A DNA stretch of 58,070 bases from a virus. Position 1 is the first letter of the stretch, and every line of letters begins with the position of its first letter. A model generated the notes under the pieces. That model worked only from the letters and a program-made list of their open reading frames with translations, was not told the origin of the DNA and did not search any database. Both the position numbers and the translations under genes were made by a program. Shown piece after piece: positions 7,595-16,787 of the stretch. The stretch spans positions 1 to 58,070 of IMG/VR virus record IMGVR_UViG_3300037508_001223; one strand, 5' to 3'.

Positions 7595-9098
7595 GAAGAA
7601 AAAGTTCGACACGACTAACGCTCCTTCCGAAGACACGATGGCTTACGAGCCATCAGGTTTTGAAGGAGGGGTTGACCCATCGGCAAATTCCAATATGCTG
7701 ATGGACGCCGCACCGCCGAGCGAGCTGGACTACACTCCCCCTAAAGACGCTCCACGCTTTCCGGGTGCGGCCAATCCCGACGTTAAAGTTGATGCGGACG
7801 CCCTTCTTCATTCTACGCCGATCAGCGAAGATTATGTCCCGTGGGGAACCTACGGGATGTGGGGCTACTACGGATTCCTAAATCGTAATAGGCCCCCTTT
7901 CACGTACTACACTGTGCGTGAGATGCTTTGCGACCCTCGGGTGATCTTTGGTCTTTGGCTAATCAAAGGGCCGATCATCTCGAAGAGCAAATTCGAGGTG
8001 GAATGTAGTCGTAGCGACGTTACCGATTACATCAATAAAAACCTGAAAAGGTTCATGCAAGTCGCGGCTGGCCGGGTTCTCAAGGCCCTTGAATGGGGTT
8101 ACTCGGCCTCGGAAGTGGAGTATCGGTACAACTCGGAAGACCATCGAATCTACTTCGATAACGTCCGGGATTTGGAATCTCTCGACTGCCGTCCTGTAAC
8201 CAAGCAGGGATCTATCTGCGGCTTCCTCGTGCGGAACATCAAGCCAGTGCGGACAGCCGATCAGTTTGCGGAATCTCTCGATTACTCGGGCGATTACTTC
8301 AAGCCGAACAAGGGGACTCCACCAGCAAATGATGGACGAAGGTACATCGGCTTCCCGAAGGGGTTGTACCACATCCATCAACGCGACCGGAATCCTTGGT
8401 TTGGGCTTTCCCGATTGTTCGGTGCTCACGTTCCCTGGTGGGAGCAGTGGAGCGAGGATGGCTACCGAGCCATTCGACGGCTTTGGTATCTGAAGAACAG
8501 CTTTGACGGCGGCACCCTTTACCATCCGCCTGGGCAGATCGCCACAACCACGGGTCCGAAGGCTACTCGGGACTACGCCCGCGAGATGCTCGAAAAAAGG
8601 CGTGCTGGAGGCGTCCTGACGCTTCCTAACACGACGGGACCGGATGGTACGGGTAAAGCTTGGGAATACGTCCCACCCTCGGGAAACCCTGTCCCAGCGG
8701 GTTTATTGGAGTACGGCAATCTTCTCAAGGACGAGGTGCTGGAAGCTTTGGGCATTCCTCCAGAGATTATTTCTTCTGGAGGAGAAACGGGATTCGGCTC
8801 TTCTTCGGGTCGGCAAGTTCCTCAGATGGCGTTCTACTCAGTGTTGCTGGAATTGATCCAGTGGCTGGTACTTGACTTTGACAAGCAGGTCATGCGATAT
8901 TTGGTAGGTCTCAACTTTGGAGCAGATGTCCAATATGAGATTACAGCCCAACCGCTCGAAGACGGGTCGAGTGTCCAATCGGACCCCAACGACCCGAACG
9001 CTCCCAACAACCCGCTTGACCCCAACAACCAGTTGGCAGGTCAAGAGATCCCGCCAGACCAAGCAGCGGATCAAAACCAGCCGCCTCCCAACGCCTAG
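7587..9098 (+). CDS. Portal protein
   Basis: A protein of 503 residues with a Lys-rich disordered N-terminus and a core similar to DUF935/Mu gp29-type portals: YTVREMLCDPRVIFGLWLIKGPI, then AAGRVLKALEWGYSASEVEYRY and HQRDRNPWFGLSRLFGAHVPWWEQW. The C-terminus ends in a charged Asn/Pro/Asp/Gln tail (SDPNDPNAPNNPLDPNNQ). I chose the ATG at 7587 because longer upstream extensions read through the previous gene in another style. It is separated from the capsid genes by the window edges and from the terminase by 38 kb here, which a circular map would shorten. It ends one base before a copy of the dispersed motif. Confidence 0.75.
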   Translation: MAKKKKFDTTNAPSEDTMAYEPSGFEGGVDPSANSNMLMDAAPPSELDYTPPKDAPRFPGAANPDVKVDADALLHSTPISEDYVPWGTYGMWGYYGFLNRNRPPFTYYTVREMLCDPRVIFGLWLIKGPIISKSKFEVECSRSDVTDYINKNLKRFMQVAAGRVLKALEWGYSASEVEYRYNSEDHRIYFDNVRDLESLDCRPVTKQGSICGFLVRNIKPVRTADQFAESLDYSGDYFKPNKGTPPANDGRRYIGFPKGLYHIHQRDRNPWFGLSRLFGAHVPWWEQWSEDGYRAIRRLWYLKNSFDGGTLYHPPGQIATTTGPKATRDYAREMLEKRRAGGVLTLPNTTGPDGTGKAWEYVPPSGNPVPAGLLEYGNLLKDEVLEALGIPPEIISSGGETGFGSSSGRQVPQMAFYSVLLELIQWLVLDFDKQVMRYLVGLNFGADVQYEITAQPLEDGSSVQSDPNDPNAPNNPLDPNNQLAGQEIPPDQAADQNQPPPNA

Positions 9099-9118
9099 TT
9101 CTCTCCCAGAAAATAACC
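9099..9118 (+). repeat. Dispersed phage motif copy
   Basis: TTCTCTCCCAGAAAATAACC fills the whole gap between the portal stop and the next ATG at 9120. No Shine-Dalgarno sequence is present there apart from the motif. Confidence 0.85.
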
Positions 9119-9119
9119 A

Positions 9120-11693
9120 ATGCCAGCTCCACTGTTCGTCGATCACGCTATTAGACTAGGTAAGTCTTTTGGCTCGGAAAAACACGCCTGTGATCCTGCC
9201 CAGTTGGCTATGGGCATGACGCAGGCGGAGCTTTCTCCGTACAAGTTCTGGGAAAAAGCCAATAGTTTCACGATGCCTCGGGGCAAGCATCCTAGTGTTG
9301 GCTATCTGCTGATGTTACATCGTGACATTGAAGAGTTGAAGGTAGGGTTGAATGAGTTTGACTACTACATTCAGTTTTACGACAGTTACAAAGGCGGCGT
9401 AACCATAAACAATCTAGCCATAGCTAGAATGGACGCGGTTACAGGGATGAATGTCAAGAACGTCGCGGAAGTGATGTATCTTGTACAGTTGGTGGACGCA
9501 CGAGCCATTGCCCACTATTCAGCAGTGGACAAAGTTTATAATGTCCGTTCCTATCAGTACCTGAATACTTCAGATCAGCCAGATTACTACGGATTCTCTC
9601 TTAACGGAGGTTCCGTTTGGACTTGGCAGCAGATTGTGGAGGATCTTTGGAACGAACTGCCGTCTCCCATGGGTTCTCCAATCTTCGATGTCAGTTGGCC
9701 TACGCACACCCCAGAAAACTACCAGTTTAGGGGTATGAATGCTTGGGACGCTATTAACTACATTTTGGATACAACCGGGCATACGGTTTATCCAAATCTT
9801 TTGGGTCAATACACAATTGCTCCCAAAGGAAAAAACCAAAACATCCAACAGTTTGAGCAAGTTCTTCGTAATGAAGGTTACACGAAGGACATGTCTTGGG
9901 ATTATCCAGACCGTAAGATGGCTTTGGGTATTCCTGAAAAAGTCACTGTGTATTTCCACACTGCGTACCATGCTTTTCAAAACGTAGTTGGAACAGACCC
10001 TAATTTTCGAGTTTTGACCGGAAAAGATGCTTGGCTTAGCAAACCTCTGTACAAAGAAGAATATACTTCGTCTACCTTGTTTACCGATTTGCAGCCGATA
10101 CAAGGTACTAACGTAGCATTACATGATTCCCTTTGTGCTTACTACGATGAGCAGGGTAGCCTTCTAAATGCCGCTGACCTGACACAGCGAGCCACAGACG
10201 TGGCGGAAGGCTACTTGATGAGTAAGAGCTACCGAAACAATCCTGTTCTGCATGGGGTGTACCTAGGCTATCATCCCGAGATACTTCCTGGCCCTGAAGT
10301 CGAGTGTGTTCGTTGGTTTGAGATCGGCAGAGGATCAAGAACGGAGATCCTTTTGTCGCCTCTACATTACACTCCAGAAGACCAGATAATGGGCCTTGGG
10401 CAGCATTACGTCAATTCAATGCTGGCTTGGGAGTCTGTGGCTCCGCCTGATGTTGCCCGTGCCCATGAGCCTACGGACAGGATGATACTTTGCAAGGTGT
10501 ACGGGGGAGACATCCCAAAAGAAGATGTTGGCCAAGCAAAAGTATTGTACGGAACCCATACGGGAAATAGTAAGATTACTTGGGCTGAAACTTCCAAGCT
10601 CATCAATCTTCACAACCCCTGGCCGCAGAAGATTGCCGAAGACACTCGGGTAATGGCTTTTTGGCATTTGCAAACCCGTCGTTGGGTAGTGGCTTACGTT
10701 CCTCGTTCTTTCACGCTGTACACCGGTGAACTACAAGCCGCGATGTGCCCAGCCGACAAGGGGATTCCAAAAAGCTACAAGCTCAAAGATATCACTGCTT
10801 GCAAGGACGTAACTCCCGTTTATGAAGTAGAAAACCCGCTAAAGCTAGCCGCAAAAGCCAACAAAAAATTTGTCGCTTTTCACAATTGCGAATTGAACGA
10901 AGGAAATGGCGGATACCAAATTCTTCAAGTAGAGCATGATGAGTTTCAGATTGTCATAGACCAATTTACTAATGTTCCAGGCTGCGTACCTGAACTTGAC
11001 ACATACGGAAATCCTACAGGACGCAATACGCTAAGCTACGAGTGCAAGGTTAAGTACCGAGCACAGAAGTTTTCATTACAAACCTGTGCCGACTCCCTTG
11101 GCGATTTTACTTTGGTCAATGCGGAAGCTCGTCAGATATTGACCGACTGGTGGGTGGACGGCTTGTACATTAAAGGCCGATACGAGCCTGCTTACGTGCT
11201 TTGCCCGTGCGATCCTTACGATGAGGTTCTTCACATCGGAGCGGACTGCGCAACTGGAAGTGGATCAGGAAGCGGCAGTGGCAGCGGAGAAGACGTTACG
11301 CCTCCGGTTCCTTGCTGTGATCCTATGCCTGAAGGAAATCTTACCGCTACAGTACAAGGTTTTCCAGGCTGTGAGTGCATGAATGGGTTTTTCACATTAG
11401 CAAAGTCAACTGCCCAGGCTCCTGGAGGTTTTACACAGTTCCATCTTTGGTCAGGGACTATGAATGCTTGCGGATTCAATATTTATTTTGAATTTTTGTG
11501 CAAGCAACTTACCACTGAATCCACGTCTACGTTGACTTTTTCATATAGAATCACTGGCACTAGTACAATTGTGGCAGGTGTTTTGGCAAAACGACAATGT
11601 GCAGATACGGGATTTGCTGGAAATCCTGTATGGGTTTATGAATTTGATGATCCAGCACTTTGCGTTGGTGGGTTCAAAATTACTATAACTTAA
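9120..11693 (+). CDS. Large virion protein with GS linker, 857 aa
   Basis: An 857-residue protein. Residues 1-700 hold a long aromatic-rich structural region (KANSFTMPRGKHPSVGYLLMLHRD, WTWQQIVEDLWNELPSPMGSPIFD). A linker of Gly-Ser repeats (GSGSGSGSGSGED) at about residue 720 is followed by a Cys-containing C-terminal domain (CCDPMPEGNLTATVQGFPGCECMNGFFTL). The linker and add-on domain suggest a tail protein with an exchangeable C-terminal module, perhaps for binding. No catalytic motif seen. No normal ribosome site precedes the ATG; the dispersed motif abuts it. Confidence 0.55.
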   Translation: MPAPLFVDHAIRLGKSFGSEKHACDPAQLAMGMTQAELSPYKFWEKANSFTMPRGKHPSVGYLLMLHRDIEELKVGLNEFDYYIQFYDSYKGGVTINNLAIARMDAVTGMNVKNVAEVMYLVQLVDARAIAHYSAVDKVYNVRSYQYLNTSDQPDYYGFSLNGGSVWTWQQIVEDLWNELPSPMGSPIFDVSWPTHTPENYQFRGMNAWDAINYILDTTGHTVYPNLLGQYTIAPKGKNQNIQQFEQVLRNEGYTKDMSWDYPDRKMALGIPEKVTVYFHTAYHAFQNVVGTDPNFRVLTGKDAWLSKPLYKEEYTSSTLFTDLQPIQGTNVALHDSLCAYYDEQGSLLNAADLTQRATDVAEGYLMSKSYRNNPVLHGVYLGYHPEILPGPEVECVRWFEIGRGSRTEILLSPLHYTPEDQIMGLGQHYVNSMLAWESVAPPDVARAHEPTDRMILCKVYGGDIPKEDVGQAKVLYGTHTGNSKITWAETSKLINLHNPWPQKIAEDTRVMAFWHLQTRRWVVAYVPRSFTLYTGELQAAMCPADKGIPKSYKLKDITACKDVTPVYEVENPLKLAAKANKKFVAFHNCELNEGNGGYQILQVEHDEFQIVIDQFTNVPGCVPELDTYGNPTGRNTLSYECKVKYRAQKFSLQTCADSLGDFTLVNAEARQILTDWWVDGLYIKGRYEPAYVLCPCDPYDEVLHIGADCATGSGSGSGSGSGEDVTPPVPCCDPMPEGNLTATVQGFPGCECMNGFFTLAKSTAQAPGGFTQFHLWSGTMNACGFNIYFEFLCKQLTTESTSTLTFSYRITGTSTIVAGVLAKRQCADTGFAGNPVWVYEFDDPALCVGGFKITIT

Positions 11694-11702
11694 AGTAGCA
11701 TT

Positions 11703-12185
11703 ATGCCGATAATGTTCAACAACGGGGTTCTTCTAATAAAGCCTGCTGGTGTGGCTATGGACCCTGCTTGTTGTTGCGGTGCTAAATGCTATTGTATTCA
11801 ACAACTTCCAAATACCCTGTATCTTACCGTTGACTTTTGTGGAACTAACGTAATAGAATTAACGCTCTACGATGAGTTCATAAGCAACGATAAAGGAAGC
11901 TGTATAAAATACTACAGCGGTAGCGGAACATTTGGAGCAGGTCCAGGTATTGGGTTCTTTCGCGTGGCTATAGGTGCAGATTCCGATCCAGCTTCGTTTT
12001 TCTTGAAATATTGTTTTGACGGATGTACTACGGGTGAGTGCGTAGATCCGACCAATACCAGTTTGTGGCCACCTTTCAATAGCATAGATTGCGAACCTTT
12101 GTACGGCGAGATTACATCAGCAGCTCCTCCTAGCGCTTGCGGTGGTAGTTGCATAGATCCTTGGACTTTGGTTATAACAGAATGA
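11703..12185 (+). CDS. Cysteine-rich small virion-type protein
   Basis: A protein of 160 residues with at least 15 cysteines. It begins MPIMFNNGVLLIKPAGVAMDPACCCGAKCYC, an N-terminal pattern of a short hydrophobic strand followed by a CCC cluster, which I associate with small proteins near tail genes of phages and prophages. The remainder has regularly spaced Cys (FDGCTTGECVD, SACGGSCIDPW). It shares Cys-rich character with the C-terminal domain of the preceding protein. Either disulphide or metal binding is possible. It overlaps the next gene by four bases. Confidence 0.5.
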   Translation: MPIMFNNGVLLIKPAGVAMDPACCCGAKCYCIQQLPNTLYLTVDFCGTNVIELTLYDEFISNDKGSCIKYYSGSGTFGAGPGIGFFRVAIGADSDPASFFLKYCFDGCTTGECVDPTNTSLWPPFNSIDCEPLYGEITSAAPPSACGGSCIDPWTLVITE

Positions 12186-13834
12186 ACACTATATCATTCA
12201 AAGATAAGATCCCTGGACATCCTCGTGAGTGTAAAGGAGTTAAAAGCTCGACTTATACACCCGACCAATGTCGGATGTGTTGGCTTGCGACTTATAACCT
12301 ACACTATCGTAGACTTTGGAAAATTAGCCTTCCCAAAGAAATAGAATACTCTGTAGGGCCAGAGGAATACTATGGCTGTATCCATAGGAACCCTGAAAAG
12401 GTGGTGCAACCTGGATGCAGCTCTTGCTCTGGAATTTCTTACGTACACAAGTGTTCTAGTGAAAAAGCAGGACCAGGGTGGTGCTTTGTCGAGCTACTAG
12501 GCAAAGGTAGCTCACTATCCAGAAACAACGGCTACCGGGCTTGTGCCGAGTGTGGGTTTCGAGAGCCTGAGGCCGACTTGGAGATGCCTGTAGTTCAGTT
12601 CATGGAACTGCTCAACAAAGATCCTTCGGTTCTCCCTGATGGCTGGAGAAACTGGAAGGTTACTACCCAAGCTTACAAGACAGCTCTCCTGGAACAATCC
12701 AACGCCTCCTATTCCTATCCCAGAAAAAAATACAACGGCCGAGGGATCGTCATTGGGGCAGGAGGGGAGATCTACTTCAAGTGCGCCTTAGCCTCTGTAG
12801 CGGCCCTACGAGCCTCTGGGTGCTTCTTGCCGGTCCAATTCTGGTATTTGGGCCGGGAAGAGATGGACGCCCGTATGGTCAACTACGCTCGCTCTATTGG
12901 GGTCGAGTGCGTTGACGCCTCATCAGTAGTTCGCACCTTGGAGAAAAAGCCAAGGATTCTGTACGGTTGGGAGTTGAAAGCGTTTGCGATGATACATTGC
13001 CCTTTTGAAGAGGTGATGTATTTAGATGCCGATTGTATTGTAGCTAGAGACCCTAGTTATTTATTTTCAACAGAACAATACTTAGAGCATGGATCTATTT
13101 TTTGGCCGGATCTTTCCAACACGCCCGCTCCAGCTCCGTCAAAGCAGTTTTGGGAATCCCATGGAATGTTTGCCGATCCTGGTCCTGATTTTGAATCAGG
13201 GCAAATGGTTATAAACAAGGGCCGATGCTGGCGTGAGCTTCAAGTATCACAGTGGATTAACGAACACAGTGATTGGTTCTATCAACACATGTACGGTGAC
13301 AAAAGCACCTTTCGCGTAGCTTGGAGAGCTTGTGGTACTTCGTATGCGATGCCTCAAATGCCGGATTGGCGATGGCCTTCTATCGAGCAGTACGACTTTG
13401 AAGGCAATCTTGTGTTTCAACATTGCTGCCAAGGAAAGCCTCATCTTGTAGAAGGTCACGAGCTTTCTGTGTTGAAATACAGTCAAGTCGTATTAGAGGC
13501 CAAAAATGCTTGGTCAAAAAGCTGGCCTGGATCTTTGTACTATCCTAACTACAAAGCAATTGAAGGTTTGTACAAGATAGAGTCTACAGGCGAAGTTTTA
13601 GACTTCAAACCTTGTGGTAAAGTAGAAGTCACTATTACAGGATCTATCTTAGTAGACTCTCTTAGAGCCGACAAATACAGATGGGGCGTAAACGCCGATG
13701 AGCTAGTCTTGATTGGATTAGGAAAACGCTATCCTGGTGAAGGGCGATCTTGGCGAAAAGGGGTGATTGACTTCTTAAAGCGTACGGACAATGGCTGGAA
13801 AGGTTCAAAAATCACTTTAGTTCCAGCGTCTTGA
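12182..13834 (+). CDS. Glycosyltransferase with Cys-rich N-terminal domain
   Basis: A protein of 550 residues from the ATG at 12182 (ATGA overlap). Residues 1-145 hold many CxxC-like pairs (CRMCW, CSSCSG, CAECG). Residues from about 190 form a GT-A-type glycosyltransferase: GIVIGAGGEIYFKCALASVAAL, then VMYLDADCIVARDPSYLF with the metal-binding DxD at residues 282-284, then FESGQMVINKGRCW. This resembles MNN1/alpha-mannosyltransferase-like enzymes. It could modify a virion protein or a host glycan. A motif copy lies inside at 12714-12731. Confidence 0.7.
   Translation: MNTISFKDKIPGHPRECKGVKSSTYTPDQCRMCWLATYNLHYRRLWKISLPKEIEYSVGPEEYYGCIHRNPEKVVQPGCSSCSGISYVHKCSSEKAGPGWCFVELLGKGSSLSRNNGYRACAECGFREPEADLEMPVVQFMELLNKDPSVLPDGWRNWKVTTQAYKTALLEQSNASYSYPRKKYNGRGIVIGAGGEIYFKCALASVAALRASGCFLPVQFWYLGREEMDARMVNYARSIGVECVDASSVVRTLEKKPRILYGWELKAFAMIHCPFEEVMYLDADCIVARDPSYLFSTEQYLEHGSIFWPDLSNTPAPAPSKQFWESHGMFADPGPDFESGQMVINKGRCWRELQVSQWINEHSDWFYQHMYGDKSTFRVAWRACGTSYAMPQMPDWRWPSIEQYDFEGNLVFQHCCQGKPHLVEGHELSVLKYSQVVLEAKNAWSKSWPGSLYYPNYKAIEGLYKIESTGEVLDFKPCGKVEVTITGSILVDSLRADKYRWGVNADELVLIGLGKRYPGEGRSWRKGVIDFLKRTDNGWKGSKITLVPAS
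12714..12731 (+). repeat. Dispersed phage motif copy (intragenic)
   Basis: CCTATCCCAGAAAAAAATAC inside the glycosyltransferase gene, in the frame that reads YPRKK. Confidence 0.7.
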
Positions 13835-13859
13835 CTTAGGCTATCCTCCACGCTAAGGT
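13831..13859 (+). promoter_or_regulatory. Sigma70-like promoter
   Basis: TTGACT at 13831, 17-base spacer, TAAGGT at 13854. It overlaps the stop of the glycosyltransferase gene and faces the recombination module. Confidence 0.55.
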
Positions 13860-13876
13860 AGCGAATGGAGGAAACT

Positions 13877-14392
13877 ATGGACGAAGAAATCAAGAATCCG
13901 TTCGAGATCTATGCTGGAATTGAGCAGTGTCCCGACAACTACCGTAGGCTTTCCAGGGTAGCGGGCAACAAGACGCACGCTGGATTCAATGTTTTCGTTA
14001 GCCAGCTATTCCGTCTCAACGAGCATTCTGATAATCGTTGGAATGACAAAACTCTCCTTCAAGTTCTGAAGAAGGAGTTCAGCCATGAGCCTCGAACCAT
14101 TTCCAGTATCGAGGCGGGCAACACCACCATCGCCAAGCTTCGCAACGAGTACAACCATGCGAAGCTTCAGCCCAAGGGGTATCCGCCAGAGCATCCTGGA
14201 CGGGTTCCTCAAATCTCTTTGCGATACGACGCTCGAAAGCGGCCAGTAGTCTACCAGAGACCCACGCATCTGGCGGACGCTATCTACTTGCAACGTGTAT
14301 TCCTTCAATTCCATGAAACTGTGCATGAGTCTGTGGATCAGTTGATTGTTCGAGCACTAGCCCCAAAAATGCAGCTATCGGAGAACGCATAA
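13877..14392 (+). CDS. Hypothetical protein, 171 aa, first gene of recombination module
   Basis: The ATG at 13877 is chosen because GGAGGAAA lies just upstream, and it begins close to the expected transcript start; an ATG at 13865 would place the ribosome site inside the gene. The protein is helical and basic (NPFEIYAGIEQCPDNYRRLSRVAGNKTHAGFNVFVSQLFRLN) without membrane segments or a motif that I recognise. It overlaps the resolvase-like gene by one base, so it is probably co-translated with the DNA-processing genes. Confidence 0.6.
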   Translation: MDEEIKNPFEIYAGIEQCPDNYRRLSRVAGNKTHAGFNVFVSQLFRLNEHSDNRWNDKTLLQVLKKEFSHEPRTISSIEAGNTTIAKLRNEYNHAKLQPKGYPPEHPGRVPQISLRYDARKRPVVYQRPTHLADAIYLQRVFLQFHETVHESVDQLIVRALAPKMQLSENA

Positions 14393-14856
14393 TGCACAGT
14401 TCCACTTGGAAAGCTTTTGAGCGTCGAGTTGCCGTGGATTTTGGGTCTACCAGGAACGCCTTGTCGGGCGGCAACTCCAAGGTAACTCGATCCGATTCCT
14501 TGCATCCACGACTGTTTATCAGTTGCAAGCATGGTCTTCGCAGCGCCTTCTGGAGTCTCTACCTGGAGGAGTTGCCGAAAGCCAAAAAGGAGGACAAGAC
14601 TGTAGTGCTCTGTCTTGGAAATAAAAACCATGAAGGGTACTTGGTCGCCTGTCACAGCAATGATCTCCAAAGCCTAGTCTGCGAGTATCTAATCTCTAAA
14701 GGCTGTACAGATCTAGCTTTAGAGCTAGCACAACGCGCCGCCTCTTCTCTCCCAGAAAAAATAGTTAGGGGAGTTGACTCAAAGCCTTCCTTGGTCTACT
14801 ATTCAAACTACCAAGGAGGTGGCGGATGTCTAAAAGAAAAGCGTACAAGCCATTGA
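14392..14856 (+). CDS. Holliday-junction resolvase-like nuclease (Hjc-type), altered active site
   Basis: A protein of 154 residues. WKAFERRVAVDFGSTRNALSGGNSKVTRSDSLHPRLFISCKHG matches the PD-(D/E)XK resolvase-like pattern of phages, where an ER..A..fG..R...SGgnS..T..D..hP.l..E.K order is usual. The Asp is present (SDSLHP), and the Lys too, but the position expected to hold Glu two before Lys is Ser (ISCK). The enzyme may be inactive or use a different residue. A copy of the dispersed motif and a promoter for the next gene lie inside its 3' end. Confidence 0.55.
   Translation: MHSSTWKAFERRVAVDFGSTRNALSGGNSKVTRSDSLHPRLFISCKHGLRSAFWSLYLEELPKAKKEDKTVVLCLGNKNHEGYLVACHSNDLQSLVCEYLISKGCTDLALELAQRAASSLPEKIVRGVDSKPSLVYYSNYQGGGGCLKEKRTSH
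14743..14762 (+). repeat. Dispersed phage motif copy (intragenic)
   Basis: CTTCTCTCCCAGAAAAAATA, about 11 bases upstream of the -35 box of the promoter at 14774. In frame it reads SLPEKI. Confidence 0.85.
14774..14802 (+). promoter_or_regulatory. Sigma70-like promoter
   Basis: TTGACT at 14774, 17-base spacer, TACTAT at 14797, inside the end of the resolvase-like gene. It is followed by AAGGAGG and the ATG at 14826, so the leader would be short. Confidence 0.6.
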
Positions 14857-15902
14857 AGCCGGTTAAGAAAAAACCGGCACGGTCATTAGATCCTATGTGG
14901 GATCTGTATCGAGATGGACTGACTTACAGTTTGTTGGCAAAGTTTGTAGTCTGTCCCGAGCGGTTTCGTTTGGCGACGGTGGAAGGCTGGTCCGAGTCGG
15001 GTTTACGGACCTCGATGGAATTCGGCAACGCTTTTCACTACGCCCTGGAGAAGTATCCAGATCCTTACGAGAAATCGCTACGGGATTTTCAGCGTTCAAA
15101 GTTGGAAGGCACGTCGATTCTTCCTAATCAGCGTGAGGATCTGGAAATCCTCATGGCGATGGTGGAAGGCATTCTCCACGGCTACGACAAGGTTTGGCGG
15201 GCTGACGACGCCTCCATGAGGTTCTTGGCCAAGGAGCAAGTGTTCGACATCCTGTACCCTCTGGATATGAAGGATGGAACACTCCGCAATATTCGTCTTC
15301 GAGGGAAGTGGGATGGTGTTTTTCGGGAATCCAAGGACAACGACTCCATCTGGCTTTTTGAGACCAAGACGAAGGATGACATTGACTCTGATGGTCTTCG
15401 GTACACTCTTCCACAAGATCTTCAGACGATGCTGTACTGCTTGTCGATCACCAAGACGTTTAATGAACCGGTCAAAGGTGTTGTTTACAACGTGATTCGC
15501 CGTCCAGCCATTCGACCTCGCAAGGGTGGAAAGACGGGGATGTGCGAGTCGATTCGAGACTTTGGACTACGGCTGAAAGAAGACGTAGTGGTTCGGCCGG
15601 ACTTCTATTATCACAGGTTCATCGTTCGGTTGGAGGCGGACAGTCTCAATAAGTGGCTCGATCAACAATTTGACCCATTGCTTCGACACGTGGTTCTTTG
15701 GTGGGACTCCATCAAGAAGAACCCTTTCGAGCCGTGGGCGAGTCCATACCACTACCGCCGCCCTTTCGGTATCTACGACGGACTGGCTTCTGGCCGACGG
15801 GGTGACTACTTCGACTTGTTGACTACCGGAACATACTCTGGTTTACGCAAGAAAACGTCCATTTTTCCTGAGTTGGAAACTGTTGAGGAGTTGTCTGAAT
15901 GA
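14826..15902 (+). CDS. RecB/Cas4-like PD-(D/E)XK nuclease
   Basis: A protein of 358 residues. After a Lys-rich start, SLLAKFVVCPERFRLATVEGW and FGNAFHYALEKYP give the N-terminal helices of RecB-like nucleases. The catalytic core is GKWDGV (about residues 160-165) and WLFETKTK (about 176-183), followed by the conserved Q motif region LPQDLQTMLYCL. Such nucleases pair with single-strand annealing proteins to process phage DNA ends. It is preceded by AAGGAGG and its own promoter and overlaps the following Sak4-like gene by four bases. Confidence 0.8.
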   Translation: MSKRKAYKPLKPVKKKPARSLDPMWDLYRDGLTYSLLAKFVVCPERFRLATVEGWSESGLRTSMEFGNAFHYALEKYPDPYEKSLRDFQRSKLEGTSILPNQREDLEILMAMVEGILHGYDKVWRADDASMRFLAKEQVFDILYPLDMKDGTLRNIRLRGKWDGVFRESKDNDSIWLFETKTKDDIDSDGLRYTLPQDLQTMLYCLSITKTFNEPVKGVVYNVIRRPAIRPRKGGKTGMCESIRDFGLRLKEDVVVRPDFYYHRFIVRLEADSLNKWLDQQFDPLLRHVVLWWDSIKKNPFEPWASPYHYRRPFGIYDGLASGRRGDYFDLLTTGTYSGLRKKTSIFPELETVEELSE

Positions 15903-16762
15903 AAAAGAAAATGAGAATTCCTGGTCCTGAAGAGCTGAATGAGCCGCCCGAGAAGCTGCTGAGCTATTTCATCTTCATCTTTGGCGAGAAAGGTATCGGC
16001 AAGACCAGTTTGATTTCCCAGTTTCCTGGAGCCGTTGTGGGGATGCTGGAACCGGGACGAAGAAACCTTCGTATTCGGCAGGTTGACATCACTGCTGGCT
16101 GGGAGACTGTGGAAGCGTTTGTCGATGCGGCGATCGAAGATGACACGGTTCAGACGATTGGCCTCGACACGGCCGACCGGTTGTACGAATCGGCTTTGGA
16201 CTACGTGTGCGAATCCAAGGGCATTGACCATCCTGGAACTATCAAGGATTTTGGAGCTACGTGGCGAGAGATCAAGGACACCTTTGAAGGACTTCTAACG
16301 AAGATCCATCACAGTGGAAAAGGACTTGTCCTAACGTCCCATGCCAAGTGGCGTGACCTGGAGCTTCGCAATGGAGCGGTGCAGCCTATCTTAAGCCCCA
16401 CATTGTCAGACTCACCTTTGACAACGATTAAGGCTATGGCGGACTACGCTTTTTATTATGGATACTATGGAGGTGGTCGCCGGGCATTGTTCCTGCGAGG
16501 GCATGAAGACCTCTGGTGTGCTTGCGGCAGCGCTGATCGGTTCTTGGACCCGGAAGGGCACCCGATCAAGACAATGCTGCTGGGTGAGTCGCCAGCGGAA
16601 GCTTTTGAGAGTCTGGACAAGGGGTTCGGCAATCAAATGCTGGATGCGGACGATGCCCTTCGCCAGGAGCTTGGAGACGACGTTGACACCGATGATCTCT
16701 CCCAGAAAAAAACCACGATTCCTTATCGAAAGAAAAAGAAGAAAGATAAGGACGGGAGTTGA
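15899..16762 (+). CDS. Sak4-like RecA-fold ATPase (AAA_24 type)
   Basis: A protein of 287 residues with a Walker A motif GEKGIGKTS at residues 29-37, a Walker B-type strand VQTIGLDTAD, and GKGLVLTSHAKWRDLE, which fits the AAA_24 family that includes Sak4 single-strand annealing proteins. It follows the RecB-like nuclease with overlapping start and precedes an SSB-like gene, the typical phage recombination trio. The C-terminus is Lys-rich (KKTTIPYRKKKKKDKDGS). A dispersed motif copy lies in its 3' end. Confidence 0.75.
   Translation: MKKKMRIPGPEELNEPPEKLLSYFIFIFGEKGIGKTSLISQFPGAVVGMLEPGRRNLRIRQVDITAGWETVEAFVDAAIEDDTVQTIGLDTADRLYESALDYVCESKGIDHPGTIKDFGATWREIKDTFEGLLTKIHHSGKGLVLTSHAKWRDLELRNGAVQPILSPTLSDSPLTTIKAMADYAFYYGYYGGGRRALFLRGHEDLWCACGSADRFLDPEGHPIKTMLLGESPAEAFESLDKGFGNQMLDADDALRQELGDDVDTDDLSQKKTTIPYRKKKKKDKDGS
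16696..16714 (+). repeat. Dispersed phage motif copy (intragenic)
   Basis: TCTCTCCCAGAAAAAAACC in the 3' end of the Sak4-like gene, frame reading LSQKKT, 45 bases upstream of the promoter at 16759. Confidence 0.9.
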
Positions 16763-16787
16763 CACGGGCGGTGTAGTAGGTTAGTAT
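16759..16787 (+). promoter_or_regulatory. Sigma70-like promoter
   Basis: TTGACA at 16759, 17-base spacer, TAGTAT at 16782. It precedes the SSB-like gene at 16823. Confidence 0.7.
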
